This document shows positions 47,630 through 57,306 of a stretch of DNA of 64,000 nucleotides, piece by piece. Each line of letters opens with the position of its first letter. Position 1 is the stretch's first letter. The stretch covers positions 124,001-188,000 of the forward strand of contig CP030868.2 of assembly GCA_004010835.2 (NCBI GenBank), in the 5' to 3' direction. The translations under genes and the position numbers were made by a program. The DNA comes from Oenococcus sp. UCMA 16435. GTDB taxonomy: Bacteria > Bacillota > Bacilli > Lactobacillales > Lactobacillaceae. Below the pieces are notes generated by a model. The model did no database searches. It was given only the letters and a program-made list of their open reading frames with translations, and was not told the DNA's origin.

Positions 47630-48516
47630 GTATTATTATTATTTATTGCCTTAAATAGTTCTTTTGCCATATAATCGTAACCTAAATTATTGGGATGAAA
47701 ATGATCAGCCTGAGAAATATAATCATTCTTTATTTTAATGCTTCCAGACAAAACTGATTTTTGAGTCTTATTGCCGACTTTACCATTTGCAATGAGATCC
47801 TCGGCAGTTAGTTTGCTTATTTCTTCGCTCGTCTGATACTGCCCATAGGTTAATTGACGAAAAATCGATACATAAAATCCATTAGACTGCTGTTTGACTA
47901 ATTTTTCATTAATTGCATTGTAAAGTTTTACATCTTGATTGATGTCTGTTCGACTTGCCATATTAACAAAAGTTGGATTGTAATTGCCGAAAATAAAAAG
48001 TGACGATTTACTCTTTCTTAAGTTGGCAACTCCTTTCAATAAATTGTTCAGAGAAGTTTTATATTTAGTACTGCTTTTTTTCACTGAATTTGTTAAACTG
48101 GTTGAACTTTTCGTATCAACATTTTTTAACAGTTCCTGTCTTAAATCATTTCCTCCAACTGTCATTATTATTAAATCGGCTTTTTTTAACAATTGCTGTT
48201 GTTTCGTTGATTGATTGATTCGCTTTAAAATTTGATCGGAACGATCACCTGGTTTTCCGAAATCATATGAAGAAAATTTATATTGGGGATAAGTTTTTTT
48301 TAGAAGCTTCATTACGCGTCCCGTATATCCATGTTCTCCAGCGGTATCACCAACACCAAAAGTTAACGAATCACCTAAAAAAACAACTGTAATGCTGCGA
48401 CTAGTTGCCTGTTTTGCATCGTTACTACTTTTAGGCGTTAAAAAAACGATTGAAACTATAAAAACACCAATAAAACCAAGGATTATAGCCGTCAAAATTT
48501 TTAGAAAAGCCTTCAT
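47614..48516 (-). CDS. SGNH/GDSL-family hydrolase (YpmR-like), membrane anchored
   Basis: The 300-residue protein has an N-terminal membrane helix (ILTAIILGFIGVFIVSIVFL), then the serine motif FLGDSLTFGVGD, GGNDLR and the Asp-His pair in QADHFHPNNLGY. It is likely an extracellular esterase or lipase. Substrate is unknown. It is coupled to the YpmS-like gene. Confidence 0.88.
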   Translation of the reverse strand: MKAFLKILTAIILGFIGVFIVSIVFLTPKSSNDAKQATSRSITVVFLGDSLTFGVGDTAGEHGYTGRVMKLLKKTYPQYKFSSYDFGKPGDRSDQILKRINQSTKQQQLLKKADLIIMTVGGNDLRQELLKNVDTKSSTSLTNSVKKSSTKYKTSLNNLLKGVANLRKSKSSLFIFGNYNPTFVNMASRTDINQDVKLYNAINEKLVKQQSNGFYVSIFRQLTYGQYQTSEEISKLTAEDLIANGKVGNKTQKSVLSGSIKIKNDYISQADHFHPNNLGYDYMAKELFKAINNNNTWQKK

Positions 48517-48518
48517 AA

Positions 48519-49367
48519 TTATTCACCGTAATACAAAATACAAAGCGTGCCAATTCCAGTATGAGTCGCAACAATTGGCGAAGTACTAAATGTAATAATC
48601 GGAGTATTAGGAAAAAGTTTCCTTAAACGATTTGAAAGTTCTTCAGCCTCTGTATCGGCATCAACATGCGAAACCCCAATTGAGTATATTTTCTTTAACT
48701 TTTGCATTCCGTCAATGACCTGATCATAAAACTTACCAATTGATTTTTCACCGCGACCTTTGGAAATTGTTTTAATCGAATCATCAATAAATTCAAGACC
48801 GACTTTAATGTTCAACAGGGAGCCAACCAGACCAGAGGCACGACTAATTCTTCCTCCGGCGATTAAATTTTTTAAGGACTCAAGGCTGAGAAAAATTTTC
48901 GTCTGATCTTTAATTTTTGTTAGAAGAGATATTATTTCTTCAATAGTTTTGCCTTCTTCGGCCATTCTTGCTGCCGCTAATACTTGAAAAGAAAGACCAC
49001 GATCAATTGAATGTGAATCAACAAAAATAACTTTTCCATTAAAATCTTTTGCTACAGTTGCAGCCGTCTGCCCTGTTCCGGATAAACCACCGCTAAGATG
49101 AATACTGAGAATTTGAGCCTTTGGATTTTCCCTTAAAATACCTTCGTAAGTATCATAAAAATTTATTACCGCCGGCTGGCTCGAAGTAGGAAGCTTTTTA
49201 GTAATTTCCATTTTTTTAAAAAATTCATTACGAGATATATCAACGCCGTCTAAATAATTATGATCGTTAATTGAAACCTGTAATGGAACAACACCAATAT
49301 CATATTTTTTAATTTCTTCGTCCGTGAGGGCAGCTGAAGAATCGGTAACAATTTTAATTATTGACAT
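48519..49367 (-). CDS. DegV-family fatty acid-binding protein
   Basis: DegV proteins (FakB-like) bind fatty acids for phosphorylation by FakA. The 282 residues contain VTDSSAALT, KLPTSQPAVINFYDTYE and LSGGLSGTGQTA, the lipid-head-binding segments, and a C-terminal THTGIGTLCILYY. It is grouped with dfrA and cca. Confidence 0.9.
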   Translation of the reverse strand: MSIIKIVTDSSAALTDEEIKKYDIGVVPLQVSINDHNYLDGVDISRNEFFKKMEITKKLPTSSQPAVINFYDTYEGILRENPKAQILSIHLSGGLSGTGQTAATVAKDFNGKVIFVDSHSIDRGLSFQVLAAARMAEEGKTIEEIISLLTKIKDQTKIFLSLESLKNLIAGGRISRASGLVGSLLNIKVGLEFIDDSIKTISKGRGEKSIGKFYDQVIDGMQKLKKIYSIGVSHVDADTEAEELSNRLRKLFPNTPIITFSTSPIVATHTGIGTLCILYYGE

Positions 49368-49375
49368 AATTAAAA

Positions 49376-49888
49376 TTATACTTGATCGTTTTTATTTTTC
49401 CTCTCATAAGTCAAAAAATCAAAGGAATAGGTGTGCTTCTGGTCCTGAATATGATGTCGTTGAGAGATTAAATTAAAAGATTCTTCACTAAAATCTGGCG
49501 CAAATGTATCTCCTTTAATATTAGCGTCTATTAAAGTAATCAATAATCGGTCCGCCATACTCATAAAACTTTTGTAAACACTCGCCCCACCAATTACGTA
49601 AAGTGGTAATTGTTTTTCCTTTGCAATGTCGACAGCTTCCCTTGGAGAATGAGCAATCCTTACTTTTGGATTGTCGCTTTTAAAAGCCATATTAGAAGTT
49701 AAAATAATGTTTAAACGTTTTGGCAATGCTCTTGAGCCAAAGGATTGATAGGTTTTACGGCCCATCACAATTGCCTTATTTTGAGTCTCTTGGCGAAAAA
49801 AATTTAAATCGTCTGGTAAAGACCATGGCAAACTATTGTTGTTACCAATCACATTATTTTTTGACTGTGCCCATATCAATGTAATCAT
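49376..49888 (-). CDS. dfrA: Dihydrofolate reductase
   Basis: DfrA makes tetrahydrofolate and completes the folate pathway encoded at 12.7-16.6 kb. The 170 residues contain AQSKNNVIGNNNSLPWSLPDDLNFF, GRKTYQSFG and YVIGGASVYK. Its start lies 35 nt inside the cca end. Confidence 0.95.
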   Translation of the reverse strand: MITLIWAQSKNNVIGNNNSLPWSLPDDLNFFRQETQNKAIVMGRKTYQSFGSRALPKRLNIILTSNMAFKSDNPKVRIAHSPREAVDIAKEKQLPLYVIGGASVYKSFMSMADRLLITLIDANIKGDTFAPDFSEESFNLISQRHHIQDQKHTYSFDFLTYERKNKNDQV

Positions 49889-51053
49889 TCTCTGCCTCCG
49901 TTATTAATCTTTGCTTGTTATTATTAATTTTTCCGAGAACAACTTTTTCTTTTAAATCTTCAATAATTTTTCCGTAAGCCGGACCGATCGGTATCCCGAT
50001 ATTTTTTAAATCCATGCCACTAATCTTGAGTTCCGAAACATTATGAATTGCTAAATTATCATAATCAGTTAATAACTCATCCTTATCAGTTCTTTCAATT
50101 GCTGTCAGAGCGATTGATATTTCTGGACCTATATCGAATAAATCAAGATTGTTCGGTTGATCTTTTTTTAAAAAATTAATCGATTTGAAAATTTGTTTTT
50201 TTAATTGGTTACTCATTTTCCAACTGTTGAGATATTTTGTTAAATTAGAACTTTTTAAATCACTAAAAAAAATGAATCTGGTCCAATTAATTGCGTCATT
50301 TGATGATTGAATTCCAGAATAACACTTAAACAAATTAAACTGATCTTTAATCAATTTATGTCCAGGCAGAAAATCAACAATTCCTAAATCATACATTTGT
50401 TTCAGGGACCTTGTCGGATTTTTACCGGCTAACAATTTTGAAAACTCAACAAATATTCTTTCCGTGGCAATATCCCTTAGATTTGCTTCAATTTTTTGAC
50501 TTGCTTTCAGGGTTTCTTCTTCAATCTTAAAATCAAGTTGACTGGAAAAACGGAAGGCACGAAGAATTCTTAAGGCATCCTCTGAAAAACGTTGTTTTGC
50601 TTCACCAACCGTTCTAATGATTTGCTTTTTTATATCGTCAAGACCTGAAAAATAATCAAAAAGTTCTCCTGCCCGATTCATTGCAAAAGCGTTTATTGTA
50701 AAATCTCGTCGTGATAAATCCTCTTTTAGATTTTTTGTGAAGGATACGTTTTTCGGATGACGATTATCTAAATACTTACCATCGATACGAAAAGTTGTGA
50801 CTTCATAATTTTTTCCGTTTAGAAAAACTAAGTCGGTTCCGTGCTTTTCGCCAGCATAATTATCGGCTGTTTTAAAAATTTTTTTCATTTCGGTTGGCAA
50901 AGCATCGGTTGTGATATCAACATCGTGAATAGGTCTTCCAAGAATTGAGTCACGGACCGACCCGCCGACAAAGTAAGCTTGATAACCAAATTTTTCCAAA
51001 CAATCAAGCACAGGAATCGCTTCTTTAAATTCTTTTGTTAATCTAATTATCAT
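49854..51053 (-). CDS. cca: CCA tRNA nucleotidyltransferase
   Basis: This enzyme adds or repairs the CCA end of tRNAs. The 399-residue protein has the class II polymerase motif YFVGGSVRDSILGRPIHDVDI, RDFTINAFAMN and EDALRILRAFRFSSQL. The ATG shares one base with the TPR gene stop (TAATG). Confidence 0.95.
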   Translation of the reverse strand: MIIRLTKEFKEAIPVLDCLEKFGYQAYFVGGSVRDSILGRPIHDVDITTDALPTEMKKIFKTADNYAGEKHGTDLVFLNGKNYEVTTFRIDGKYLDNRHPKNVSFTKNLKEDLSRRDFTINAFAMNRAGELFDYFSGLDDIKKQIIRTVGEAKQRFSEDALRILRAFRFSSQLDFKIEEETLKASQKIEANLRDIATERIFVEFSKLLAGKNPTRSLKQMYDLGIVDFLPGHKLIKDQFNLFKCYSGIQSSNDAINWTRFIFFSDLKSSNLTKYLNSWKMSNQLKKQIFKSINFLKKDQPNNLDLFDIGPEISIALTAIERTDKDELLTDYDNLAIHNVSELKISGMDLKNIGIPIGPAYGKIIEDLKEKVVLGKINNNKQRLITEAENDYIDMGTVKK

Positions 51054-52294
51054 TAAATTAAATAACTTTCCATTTCAAAGTCTTCCGGAACAATCCGTAA
51101 ATACTTTTTTAAATAATTCTGAGCTGTATCAATGTTAGTGTTTTTAAAAACAAAAAAGGCATCTTTGAGAAAAGACGGTTCTTTAGAAAAATATTCGTCA
51201 ACTTGTTCAAAGGCATTCTCCGCCTGCTTTTGTTGATCGGAATTAAAATAAGCAAGACCCAAATACCAAAAATAATGCTGATCAATTTCATCATCTTCAA
51301 TATGCTCATTGATCAAATTAATGGCTTGGCTATATTCTTTTTCCTGAAGAAAATTATATGCAAGCAAACTAATTGCGTTAGTCTGTGATGGATCTTTTTC
51401 GCTAATAAAATTGAGTTCCTTGTTCGAACTTACATAATCGCCAAGATTGCTTTGGAGCAATGCTAATTTAAAACGAGTAAGTAGATTAAAAGGATCGAAA
51501 CTCTTTGCTAACTGAAGAGTGCGAAGTTGTTCCTTGGAATTTCCTTGTTTTTCATAAATAGAAGCTAAATTCAAATAATCGTCAAGCTCTGCTTCTTGAT
51601 TATCGATATTTTCTTCGATCAACTGCTGAGATTTTTCACGATCGCCCGACTGAAGATAAGCCTGTGCCAGACTGCTAATTTCTTTTCCGGACAAATTTTT
51701 TAGTCCAACTTTTTGAAACTCGGCAATTGATTCTTCAAATTCTCCATTTGAAGCAAGAGCCATTGCTAAACGAGCATGCAAATTTATTTGATTAATCGAT
51801 TCGTGTCCTTGGTTAAGCAAGTAATCGTAAAGTTGAGCTGATTTGCCATTCTCTCCTTCAGCATCATAAAATTCTGCTAATGCAAAGCGAATAATTGGAT
51901 CGTCACTAATATTTTGCAAATCAAGTAAAACTCCTTCAGCTGATTCTGCCAAGCCCTCGGATTCATACAAATCTGCCTTAACAATTTGAGCTGACAAATA
52001 TAAGGGGGCTTTTTGCTCTATCTTATCCAAGCAATTAAGGGATTGATCATCATTTCCTTCATCGAGATATATTTCAGCAAGATCGAGATTAATCTGGTCA
52101 TTTGTATCATCTTTTTCATTCAAATGTTCCAGTATACCTTTGGCATCATCAATAAAGCCCTGTATAATTAACGATTCTGCTAAATTAATTAATTCATTTT
52201 CAGAATCACTGACAATTGCTTTATTTATCAGGTCTTGATTATTAAATTTCGAATCAGCAATATTTTGTAAGATTTGTTTCGAGTAATTAACCAT
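51053..52294 (-). CDS. TPR-repeat protein (YpiA-like)
   Basis: The 413 residues are almost wholly alpha-helical with several 34-residue TPR units, for example ANDDQSLNCLDKIEQKAP-type and KEYSQAINLINEHIED. It is highly acidic and lacks a signal peptide or membrane helix. Function is unknown; relatives sit next to cca or hup in Lactobacillales. Confidence 0.82.
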   Translation of the reverse strand: MVNYSKQILQNIADSKFNNQDLINKAIVSDSENELINLAESLIIQGFIDDAKGILEHLNEKDDTNDQINLDLAEIYLDEGNDDQSLNCLDKIEQKAPLYLSAQIVKADLYESEGLAESAEGVLLDLQNISDDPIIRFALAEFYDAEGENGKSAQLYDYLLNQGHESINQINLHARLAMALASNGEFEESIAEFQKVGLKNLSGKEISSLAQAYLQSGDREKSQQLIEENIDNQEAELDDYLNLASIYEKQGNSKEQLRTLQLAKSFDPFNLLTRFKLALLQSNLGDYVSSNKELNFISEKDPSQTNAISLLAYNFLQEKEYSQAINLINEHIEDDEIDQHYFWYLGLAYFNSDQQKQAENAFEQVDEYFSKEPSFLKDAFFVFKNTNIDTAQNYLKKYLRIVPEDFEMESYLI

Positions 52295-52305
52295 AAATCA
52301 ATTCT

Positions 52306-52334
52306 AATAAAAAACCAGTCGATTGACTGGTTTG
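52306..52334 (-). terminator. Terminator of the HU gene
   Basis: On the minus strand AACCAGTC and GACTGGTT form a stem with a 4-nt loop followed by TTTTTATT, just after the HU stop. Confidence 0.88.
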
Positions 52335-52341
52335 AAGATGA

Positions 52342-52617
52342 TTACTTAACAGTGTCCTTTAAGGCCTTGCCAGGTTTAAAAGCCGGAACTTTCGATGCAG
52401 GGATTTTAATCTCAGCACCAGTTTGTGGATTACGGCCTGTGCGAGCTGCGCGATCACGAACTTCAAAGTTACCAAAGCCAATCAACTGAACTTTTTCGCC
52501 TTTTTTCAAATAACTTGCAATTGAATCAAAGACTGCGTCAACTGCAGCCGTTGCATCTTTTTTGGTTAGATCAGTTGCCTTTGCAACTGAATCAACTAGT
52601 TCTTGCTTATTTGCCAT
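52342..52617 (-). CDS. hup: DNA-binding protein HU
   Basis: HU bends and compacts DNA. The start at 52617 gives [21 protein letters not shown] and has AGGAG upstream; a frame from 52665 adds 16 residues without a signal. The 91 residues include [25 protein letters not shown], the DNA-binding arm. It is a single gene with its own terminator. Confidence 0.95.
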   Translation of the reverse strand: MANKQELVDSVAKATDLTKKDATAAVDAVFDSIASYLKKGEKVQLIGFGNFEVRDRAARTGRNPQTGAEIKIPASKVPAFKPGKALKDTVK

Positions 52618-52781
52618 TAATTTCTCCTGTTTATTATTTTTGTAAAATTCACGGCTACCATGCATTTCACTAATAAAAATTTAACACAAAATGACCATGA
52701 AAAGTTAAAAAGATGCCTCAAAAGCCTGTCATAGCGCTAATTGTAACCTGTTTGTCACAGAAAAAGCGAAAATTTAGCCAG

Positions 52782-54110
52782 CTATTTCCTTGCACGAATT
52801 CTTAAGCGAATCGGTGTTCCGGCAAAATCAAAATTTTCACGAATCTGATTTTCCAAATATCTTTGATAACTAAAGTGCATTAACTCAGGATCGTTAACGA
52901 AAATAGCAAAAGTTGGTGGTGCAACGGCCACTTCGGTTGCATAGTATACTCGCAAGCGTTTTCCATTTTTTGTCGGTGTTGGATGAAGTGCAATCGCGTC
53001 AAGAATCGTTTGATTAAGAATCGAAGATTGGATCCTCATTTTATGATTATTATCAACTTTAATAACCATTTCAGGAATTTGGTTAAGTCTTTGGTTTGTT
53101 TTAGCAGAAACGAACATAATCGGTGCATAGTCCAAAAACTTAAATTCTTCCCGAATCTGTTCTGTAAACTGTTTCATAGAATAATTATCTTTTTCAATGG
53201 CATCCCACTTATTGACGACAATTACGACGGCCCGCCCTTCTTCAGTTGCAAGACCGGCAATATGTTTATCTTGATCTTGGATTCCGGTTGAAGCATCAAT
53301 TACGACTAAGATCACATCAGCATTTTCAATTGCCATTTGAGCCCTCAAAACAGCATATTTTTCGGTACTCTCAATTACTTTTCCAGATTTCCTGATTCCA
53401 GCAGTGTCAGTGATCGTGAAAATGCGTCCCTGATTATCTTCGAATTGTGAATCAACCGTATCACGTGTCGTTCCTTGAACGTTGCTAACAATTGAACGAT
53501 TTTGTTTGATCAAAGAATTAAAAATTGATGATTTTCCAACATTTGGGCGACCAATAATCGCAATTTTAATTTGGTCTTCCTGGTCCTGATCAATCGTCTC
53601 AACATTAACTTCATTTTTGAAAACATCAACGATCTCGTCTAAAAGGTCACCGACCCCATTACCATGAACAGCAGAAATTGGATAAGGATCACCAAAACCG
53701 AGTGAATAAAAATCATAGATTAAATCATGTTGTTCGATATTATCCAAGTGATTTACAGCTAAATAAATTGGTTGTTTTGATTGATAAAGAACTTTCGCAA
53801 CCAATTGATCATCTTTCGTAATACCATTGTGGCCATCAACAACAAAAATAATCGCATCAGCTTCTTTAATTGCTAATTCGGCCTGTTCCTTAATTTCTTT
53901 AATAAAAACATCATTTGATGCCGATATTCCGCCAGTATCGATAACGGAAAACTTGCTTCCATTCCATTCCGCTTTTTCATATAGACGATCGCGGGTAACA
54001 CCGGATAAATTATTCACGATTGCCTTTCTTGTACCAACAATTCGATTAAATAAAGTTGATTTCCCAACATTCGGTCTTCCAACTATTGCAATTGTATATT
54101 TTTTACTCAT
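52782..54110 (-). CDS. der: Ribosome biogenesis GTPase Der (EngA)
   Basis: Der has two tandem GTPase domains and assists 50S assembly. The start at 54110 gives MSKKYTIAIVGRPNVGKSTLFN. The second domain begins near residue 175 (IAIIGRPNVGKSSIFN), with DTAGIRKSG and VNKWD, and a C-terminal KH-like domain follows. It lies 28 bp after cmk, across a hairpin. Confidence 0.95.
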   Translation of the reverse strand: MSKKYTIAIVGRPNVGKSTLFNRIVGTRKAIVNNLSGVTRDRLYEKAEWNGSKFSVIDTGGISASNDVFIKEIKEQAELAIKEADAIIFVVDGHNGITKDDQLVAKVLYQSKQPIYLAVNHLDNIEQHDLIYDFYSLGFGDPYPISAVHGNGVGDLLDEIVDVFKNEVNVETIDQDQEDQIKIAIIGRPNVGKSSIFNSLIKQNRSIVSNVQGTTRDTVDSQFEDNQGRIFTITDTAGIRKSGKVIESTEKYAVLRAQMAIENADVILVVIDASTGIQDQDKHIAGLATEEGRAVVIVVNKWDAIEKDNYSMKQFTEQIREEFKFLDYAPIMFVSAKTNQRLNQIPEMVIKVDNNHKMRIQSSILNQTILDAIALHPTPTKNGKRLRVYYATEVAVAPPTFAIFVNDPELMHFSYQRYLENQIRENFDFAGTPIRLRIRARK

Positions 54111-54126
54111 CTTTATAAGCATACAG

Positions 54127-54152
54127 AAAACACGCGATCATGCGCGTGTTTT
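54127..54152 (-). repeat. Hairpin over the cmk stop codon
   Basis: AAAACACGCG and CGCGTGTTTT pair across a 6-nt loop that contains the cmk stop region. The T tract after it is only four bases, so it may be a weak terminator, an attenuator or an mRNA end stabiliser between cmk and der. Confidence 0.65.
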
Positions 54153-54797
54153 GACAATTTCCAAAATTTTATTAACGACTTGATCAATCGACAATTCACT
54201 CGTGTCAATTTCGACCGCATCATCCGCTTTTCTTAAAGGACTGATCAAACGATGAGAGTCCTTATAATCTCGAGCAATGATTTCCTTTTTTATATCGTCC
54301 AAAGTGGCAGTGCTACCTTGGGCTTTATTCTCTTTAAAACGACGAATTGCTCTCTGATTCACACTAGCAATTAAAAATATTTTGGCTTCAGCGTTTGGCA
54401 ACACAGTTGTACCAATATCACGTCCATCCATAACAACTGAGGAATTCTCAGTCATTTGTCTTTGCCTTTCAGTCATTTCATCACGAACTTTTTGATATGA
54501 AGATACCAGTGAAACATTGTTGGTTATTTCTTTAGATCTTATTGCCTCAGTGACATCCTGGCCATTGAGAATGACCCTCTGGACGGGGTCTGCTGGAATA
54601 AAATTCAAAGAAATTAGAGGAACTTTTTCAGATATTTCTTGCTCGTCTTCATAATCTATTTGATTTATTTTTGCATAAAGTGTCACTGCTCTGTACATTG
54701 CACCGGTATCTACATAAACAAAATTAAATTTTTTTGCAACGATTTTTGCAACTGTGGATTTACCTGACCCGGCAGGTCCGTCAATAGCAACCTGCAT
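54138..54797 (-). CDS. cmk: Cytidylate kinase
   Basis: Cmk phosphorylates CMP and dCMP. The 219 residues contain AIDGPAGSGKSTVAKIVAK, YVDTGAMYRAVT and VVMDGRDIGTTVLP, with the usual REA-like C-terminal helices. It starts 1 nt after the LysM-protein stop. A hairpin overlaps its end. Confidence 0.95.
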   Translation of the reverse strand: MQVAIDGPAGSGKSTVAKIVAKKFNFVYVDTGAMYRAVTLYAKINQIDYEDEQEISEKVPLISLNFIPADPVQRVILNGQDVTEAIRSKEITNNVSLVSSYQKVRDEMTERQRQMTENSSVVMDGRDIGTTVLPNAEAKIFLIASVNQRAIRRFKENKAQGSTATLDDIKKEIIARDYKDSHRLISPLRKADDAVEIDTSELSIDQVVNKILEIVKTRA

Positions 54798-54798
54798 G

Positions 54799-56466
54799 CT
54801 AATTTCCGTTAACCTTTAGCACTTGTCCCGGAAGAAGAGTTGATCCAGAAGTCAAACCATTCAATTCATAAAGCTCCTCGACAGTTAAACCATAAAGGGA
54901 TGCAATATGATACGCACTATCACCAGATTGAACTGTGTAAGTCGTTGCCGTGGAAGAAGAACTGGTTGTAGCACTACTGCTTTCTGCTACTGAACTAGAA
55001 GATTCTGCAGCCGCAATTGACGAAGAATCAGCAGCTGCTGCCGCAGATGAAGATGCATCCGTAGAACTACTCTGGCTGCTGCTTGCAGTACTGCTTGATG
55101 ATACTGCCGATGAACTACTTTTCTTAGTAATCGACGCTTTTGAACTTGCAACACTTTTACTACTGTCACCCTTCTTGGCAATTGAACCAATCGTAGGAAT
55201 TGCCAGCAAAATTACGAGCGTTGCAATAGCAAATGCAATAACCATCTTGCTATTAAGCTTAGTCAAAAAGCTAGTATTGTTTTTTTGGTTATTTGTTTTA
55301 TCTTGTCTTGAATTAGCTTGATAATTGTTAGGATTATAATTATTTTTCGGTTTACCGAAATTACTCTGATCTTGATATTGTGCCTGGCTTTGTTGCTGAG
55401 GCTGATTAGAAGTAGAAGATTCCGGTTCCTGACTTGCTTGATTATATCGACTTGACGCAAAAAATGGTCCCGGTTGATCAGAAGAATTCTGTTGTCCTTG
55501 ATCATTAAATTGCTGATAAAAACTTTGATTTTGTTCAGCTGAATTCTGACCAAAATTGAAATCCTGGCTATTATCAGCTCGATTGTTATTATTTCCTTGG
55601 TCTTGACGAGCTTGGTTGAAAGAATCAGAAGAATTCTGTTGTCCTTGATCATTAAATTGCTGATAAAAACTTTGATTTTGTTCAGCTGAATTCTGACCAA
55701 AATTGAAATCCTGGCTATTATCAGCTCGATTGTTATTATTTCCTTGGTCTTGACGAGCTTGGTTGAAAGAATCAGAAGAATTCTGTTGTCCTTGATCATT
55801 AAATTGCTGATAAAAACTTTGATTTTGTTCAGCTGAATTCTGACCAAAATTGAAATCCTGGCTATTATCAGCTCGATTGTTATTATTTCCTTGGTCTTGA
55901 CGAGCTTGGTTGAAAGAATCAGAAGAATTCTGTTGTCCTTGATCATTAAATTGCTGATAAAAACTTTGATTTTGTTCAGCTGAATTCTGACCAAAATTGA
56001 AATCCTGGCTATTATCAGCTCGATTGTTATTATTTCCTTGGTCTTGACGAGCTTGGTTGAAAGAATCAGAAGAATTCTGTTGTCCTTGATCATTAAATTG
56101 CTGATAAAAACTTTGATTTTGTTCAGCTGAATTCTGACCAAAATTGAAATCCTGGCTATTATCAGCTCGATTGTTATTATTTCCTTGGTCTTGACGAGCT
56201 TGGTTGAAAGAATCAAAGGGCGAGGAAGAATTAAACGATTTAAAAAGATCATCTTCAGAAGCTGAATCTGCCGATTTAAAATTAAAAACATCATCCTGTT
56301 CTGAAGTTATTGAATTACTATTTGGATTAAAAGGCTGGTAAGCCCGTGTATCTTCAGAAGAATCAGAATTGCCACTACTTAAAGGCGGAAAAGGTGCCGA
56401 ACTTGATTTTTTAGGATTTCTATCTTTATTGTCTTCGTTTGGATCATATGGTTGAAAGTCACTCAT
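54799..56466 (-). CDS. LysM membrane protein with repetitive Q/N-rich cytoplasmic domain
   Basis: The ATG at 56466 has GAGGT upstream. The first ~90 residues are polar, Ser/Asp-rich. Residues about 85-330 are five identical 49-residue repeats rich in Gln, Asn and Ser (unit starts SFNQARQDQGNNNN). A membrane helix follows (MVIAFAIATLVILLAIPTIG, about residue 407), then a Ser/Ala-rich linker and a C-terminal LysM domain (TYTVQSGDSAYHIASLYG) expected to bind peptidoglycan outside the cell. The topology, with an N-terminal disordered part inside, is inferred. In Bacillus a LysM protein (YpbE) sits in a similar context. The repeat region is unlike its neighbours. Confidence 0.85.
   Translation of the reverse strand: MSDFQPYDPNEDNKDRNPKKSSSAPFPPLSSGNSDSSEDTRAYQPFNPNSNSITSEQDDVFNFKSADSASEDDLFKSFNSSSPFDSFNQARQDQGNNNNRADNSQDFNFGQNSAEQNQSFYQQFNDQGQQNSSDSFNQARQDQGNNNNRADNSQDFNFGQNSAEQNQSFYQQFNDQGQQNSSDSFNQARQDQGNNNNRADNSQDFNFGQNSAEQNQSFYQQFNDQGQQNSSDSFNQARQDQGNNNNRADNSQDFNFGQNSAEQNQSFYQQFNDQGQQNSSDSFNQARQDQGNNNNRADNSQDFNFGQNSAEQNQSFYQQFNDQGQQNSSDQPGPFFASSRYNQASQEPESSTSNQPQQQSQAQYQDQSNFGKPKNNYNPNNYQANSRQDKTNNQKNNTSFLTKLNSKMVIAFAIATLVILLAIPTIGSIAKKGDSSKSVASSKASITKKSSSSAVSSSSTASSSQSSSTDASSSAAAAADSSSIAAAESSSSVAESSSATTSSSSTATTYTVQSGDSAYHIASLYGLTVEELYELNGLTSGSTLLPGQVLKVNGN
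55478..56212 (-). repeat. Five tandem 147-bp direct repeats in the LysM protein gene
   Basis: The unit (49 codons) recurs at 55478, 55625, 55772, 55919 and 56066. By eye the copies are the same at every base, including third codon positions, which points to recent expansion or ongoing homogenisation. The unit length is a multiple of 3, so copy-number change keeps the frame. Confidence 0.93.
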
Positions 56467-56592
56467 TTTTACCTCGTACAACAATTTATTCTATCATAGC
56501 CGCTTGGAGAAAAATTACCTAAAAGTTCGCTCAGCTTAGTTAATAAACGAGTTTTCTGATAGACCTTTAAAAAAATTATTAGCGTTTTTTAA

Positions 56593-57306
56593 TTATCGTT
56601 TGATTTTTTCGATTTCTTTATCGGACAAAGAACGGTATTGTCCTTCTTTTAAGTTTCCAGTTGTTATTCCATCAAACATATCACGATTTAATTTAATCAC
56701 TGGATGACCAATAAAATTCAGGATTTTTTTAATTTCATGGTTTTTGCCCTCTGCAATTGTAATCTCCATCAAACTTTCGTGACGTTTTTGATCGGTTTTT
56801 AAAACTCGAGCTGCCTGCGGAAAATAAATTTCTCCATCGAAACGCATAGGTTTGGTTAATTGATCAAGTTCGCTTTCATTAACGATTCCTTTGACCCACG
56901 CGCCATAGGTCCTTTTAATTCGATGTTTGGGATGAGTTAATTTTTGAGTTAATTCACCATCATTGGTTAACAACAAAACACCAGTCGTATCCTGATCTAA
57001 TCGACCAACTGAAAAAATTCTCGTTTTCGTTTTAATGAGTTCAATAACGCTGGGCTGATTAGGATAGCTTCTGTTGGAAGAAACATAACCAGCCGGTTTA
57101 TTTAAAAGATAATATTCAAAAATTTCCTCATTTATTTTCTTATCATTAACATAAACGACGTCATCAGAAGAAACCTTTTTTCCAAGTTTTGTGATCGTCT
57201 TACCATTGACTTTCACCTGACCATTGACAATCATTTCTTCTGCTTTTCTTCTGGAAGCCACCCCTGCTTGGGCAATTCTTTTTTGCAGTCTTTCTAATTG
57301 AGCCAT
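56593..57306 (-). CDS. rluB: Ribosomal large subunit pseudouridine synthase B
   Basis: RluB modifies 23S rRNA. The 237 residues begin with an S4 domain (LQKRIAQAGVASRRKAEEMI) and have the catalytic Asp in FSVGRLDQDTTGVLLLTND. The start is within the scpB stop by one base. About 125 bp with no feature lie between it and the LysM gene. Confidence 0.93.
   Translation of the reverse strand: MAQLERLQKRIAQAGVASRRKAEEMIVNGQVKVNGKTITKLGKKVSSDDVVYVNDKKINEEIFEYYLLNKPAGYVSSNRSYPNQPSVIELIKTKTRIFSVGRLDQDTTGVLLLTNDGELTQKLTHPKHRIKRTYGAWVKGIVNESELDQLTKPMRFDGEIYFPQAARVLKTDQKRHESLMEITIAEGKNHEIKKILNFIGHPVIKLNRDMFDGITTGNLKEGQYRSLSDKEIEKIKR

Noticed and set aside
52640..52780. Terminator hairpin after der
   Set aside because: Short repeats such as GCCT are present, but they are not properly inverted and no convincing stem with T run could be drawn.
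55478..56212. Regular repeats resembling a CRISPR array
   Set aside because: The units are direct, contiguous, 147 bp and in coding frame, with no spacers and no cas genes nearby.
55263..56294. A 343-codon open frame on the minus strand inside the LysM gene
   Set aside because: It is an alternative frame of the 147-bp repeats, kept open only because the repeat length is a multiple of 3. Its composition is unlike a real protein and it has no start signal.
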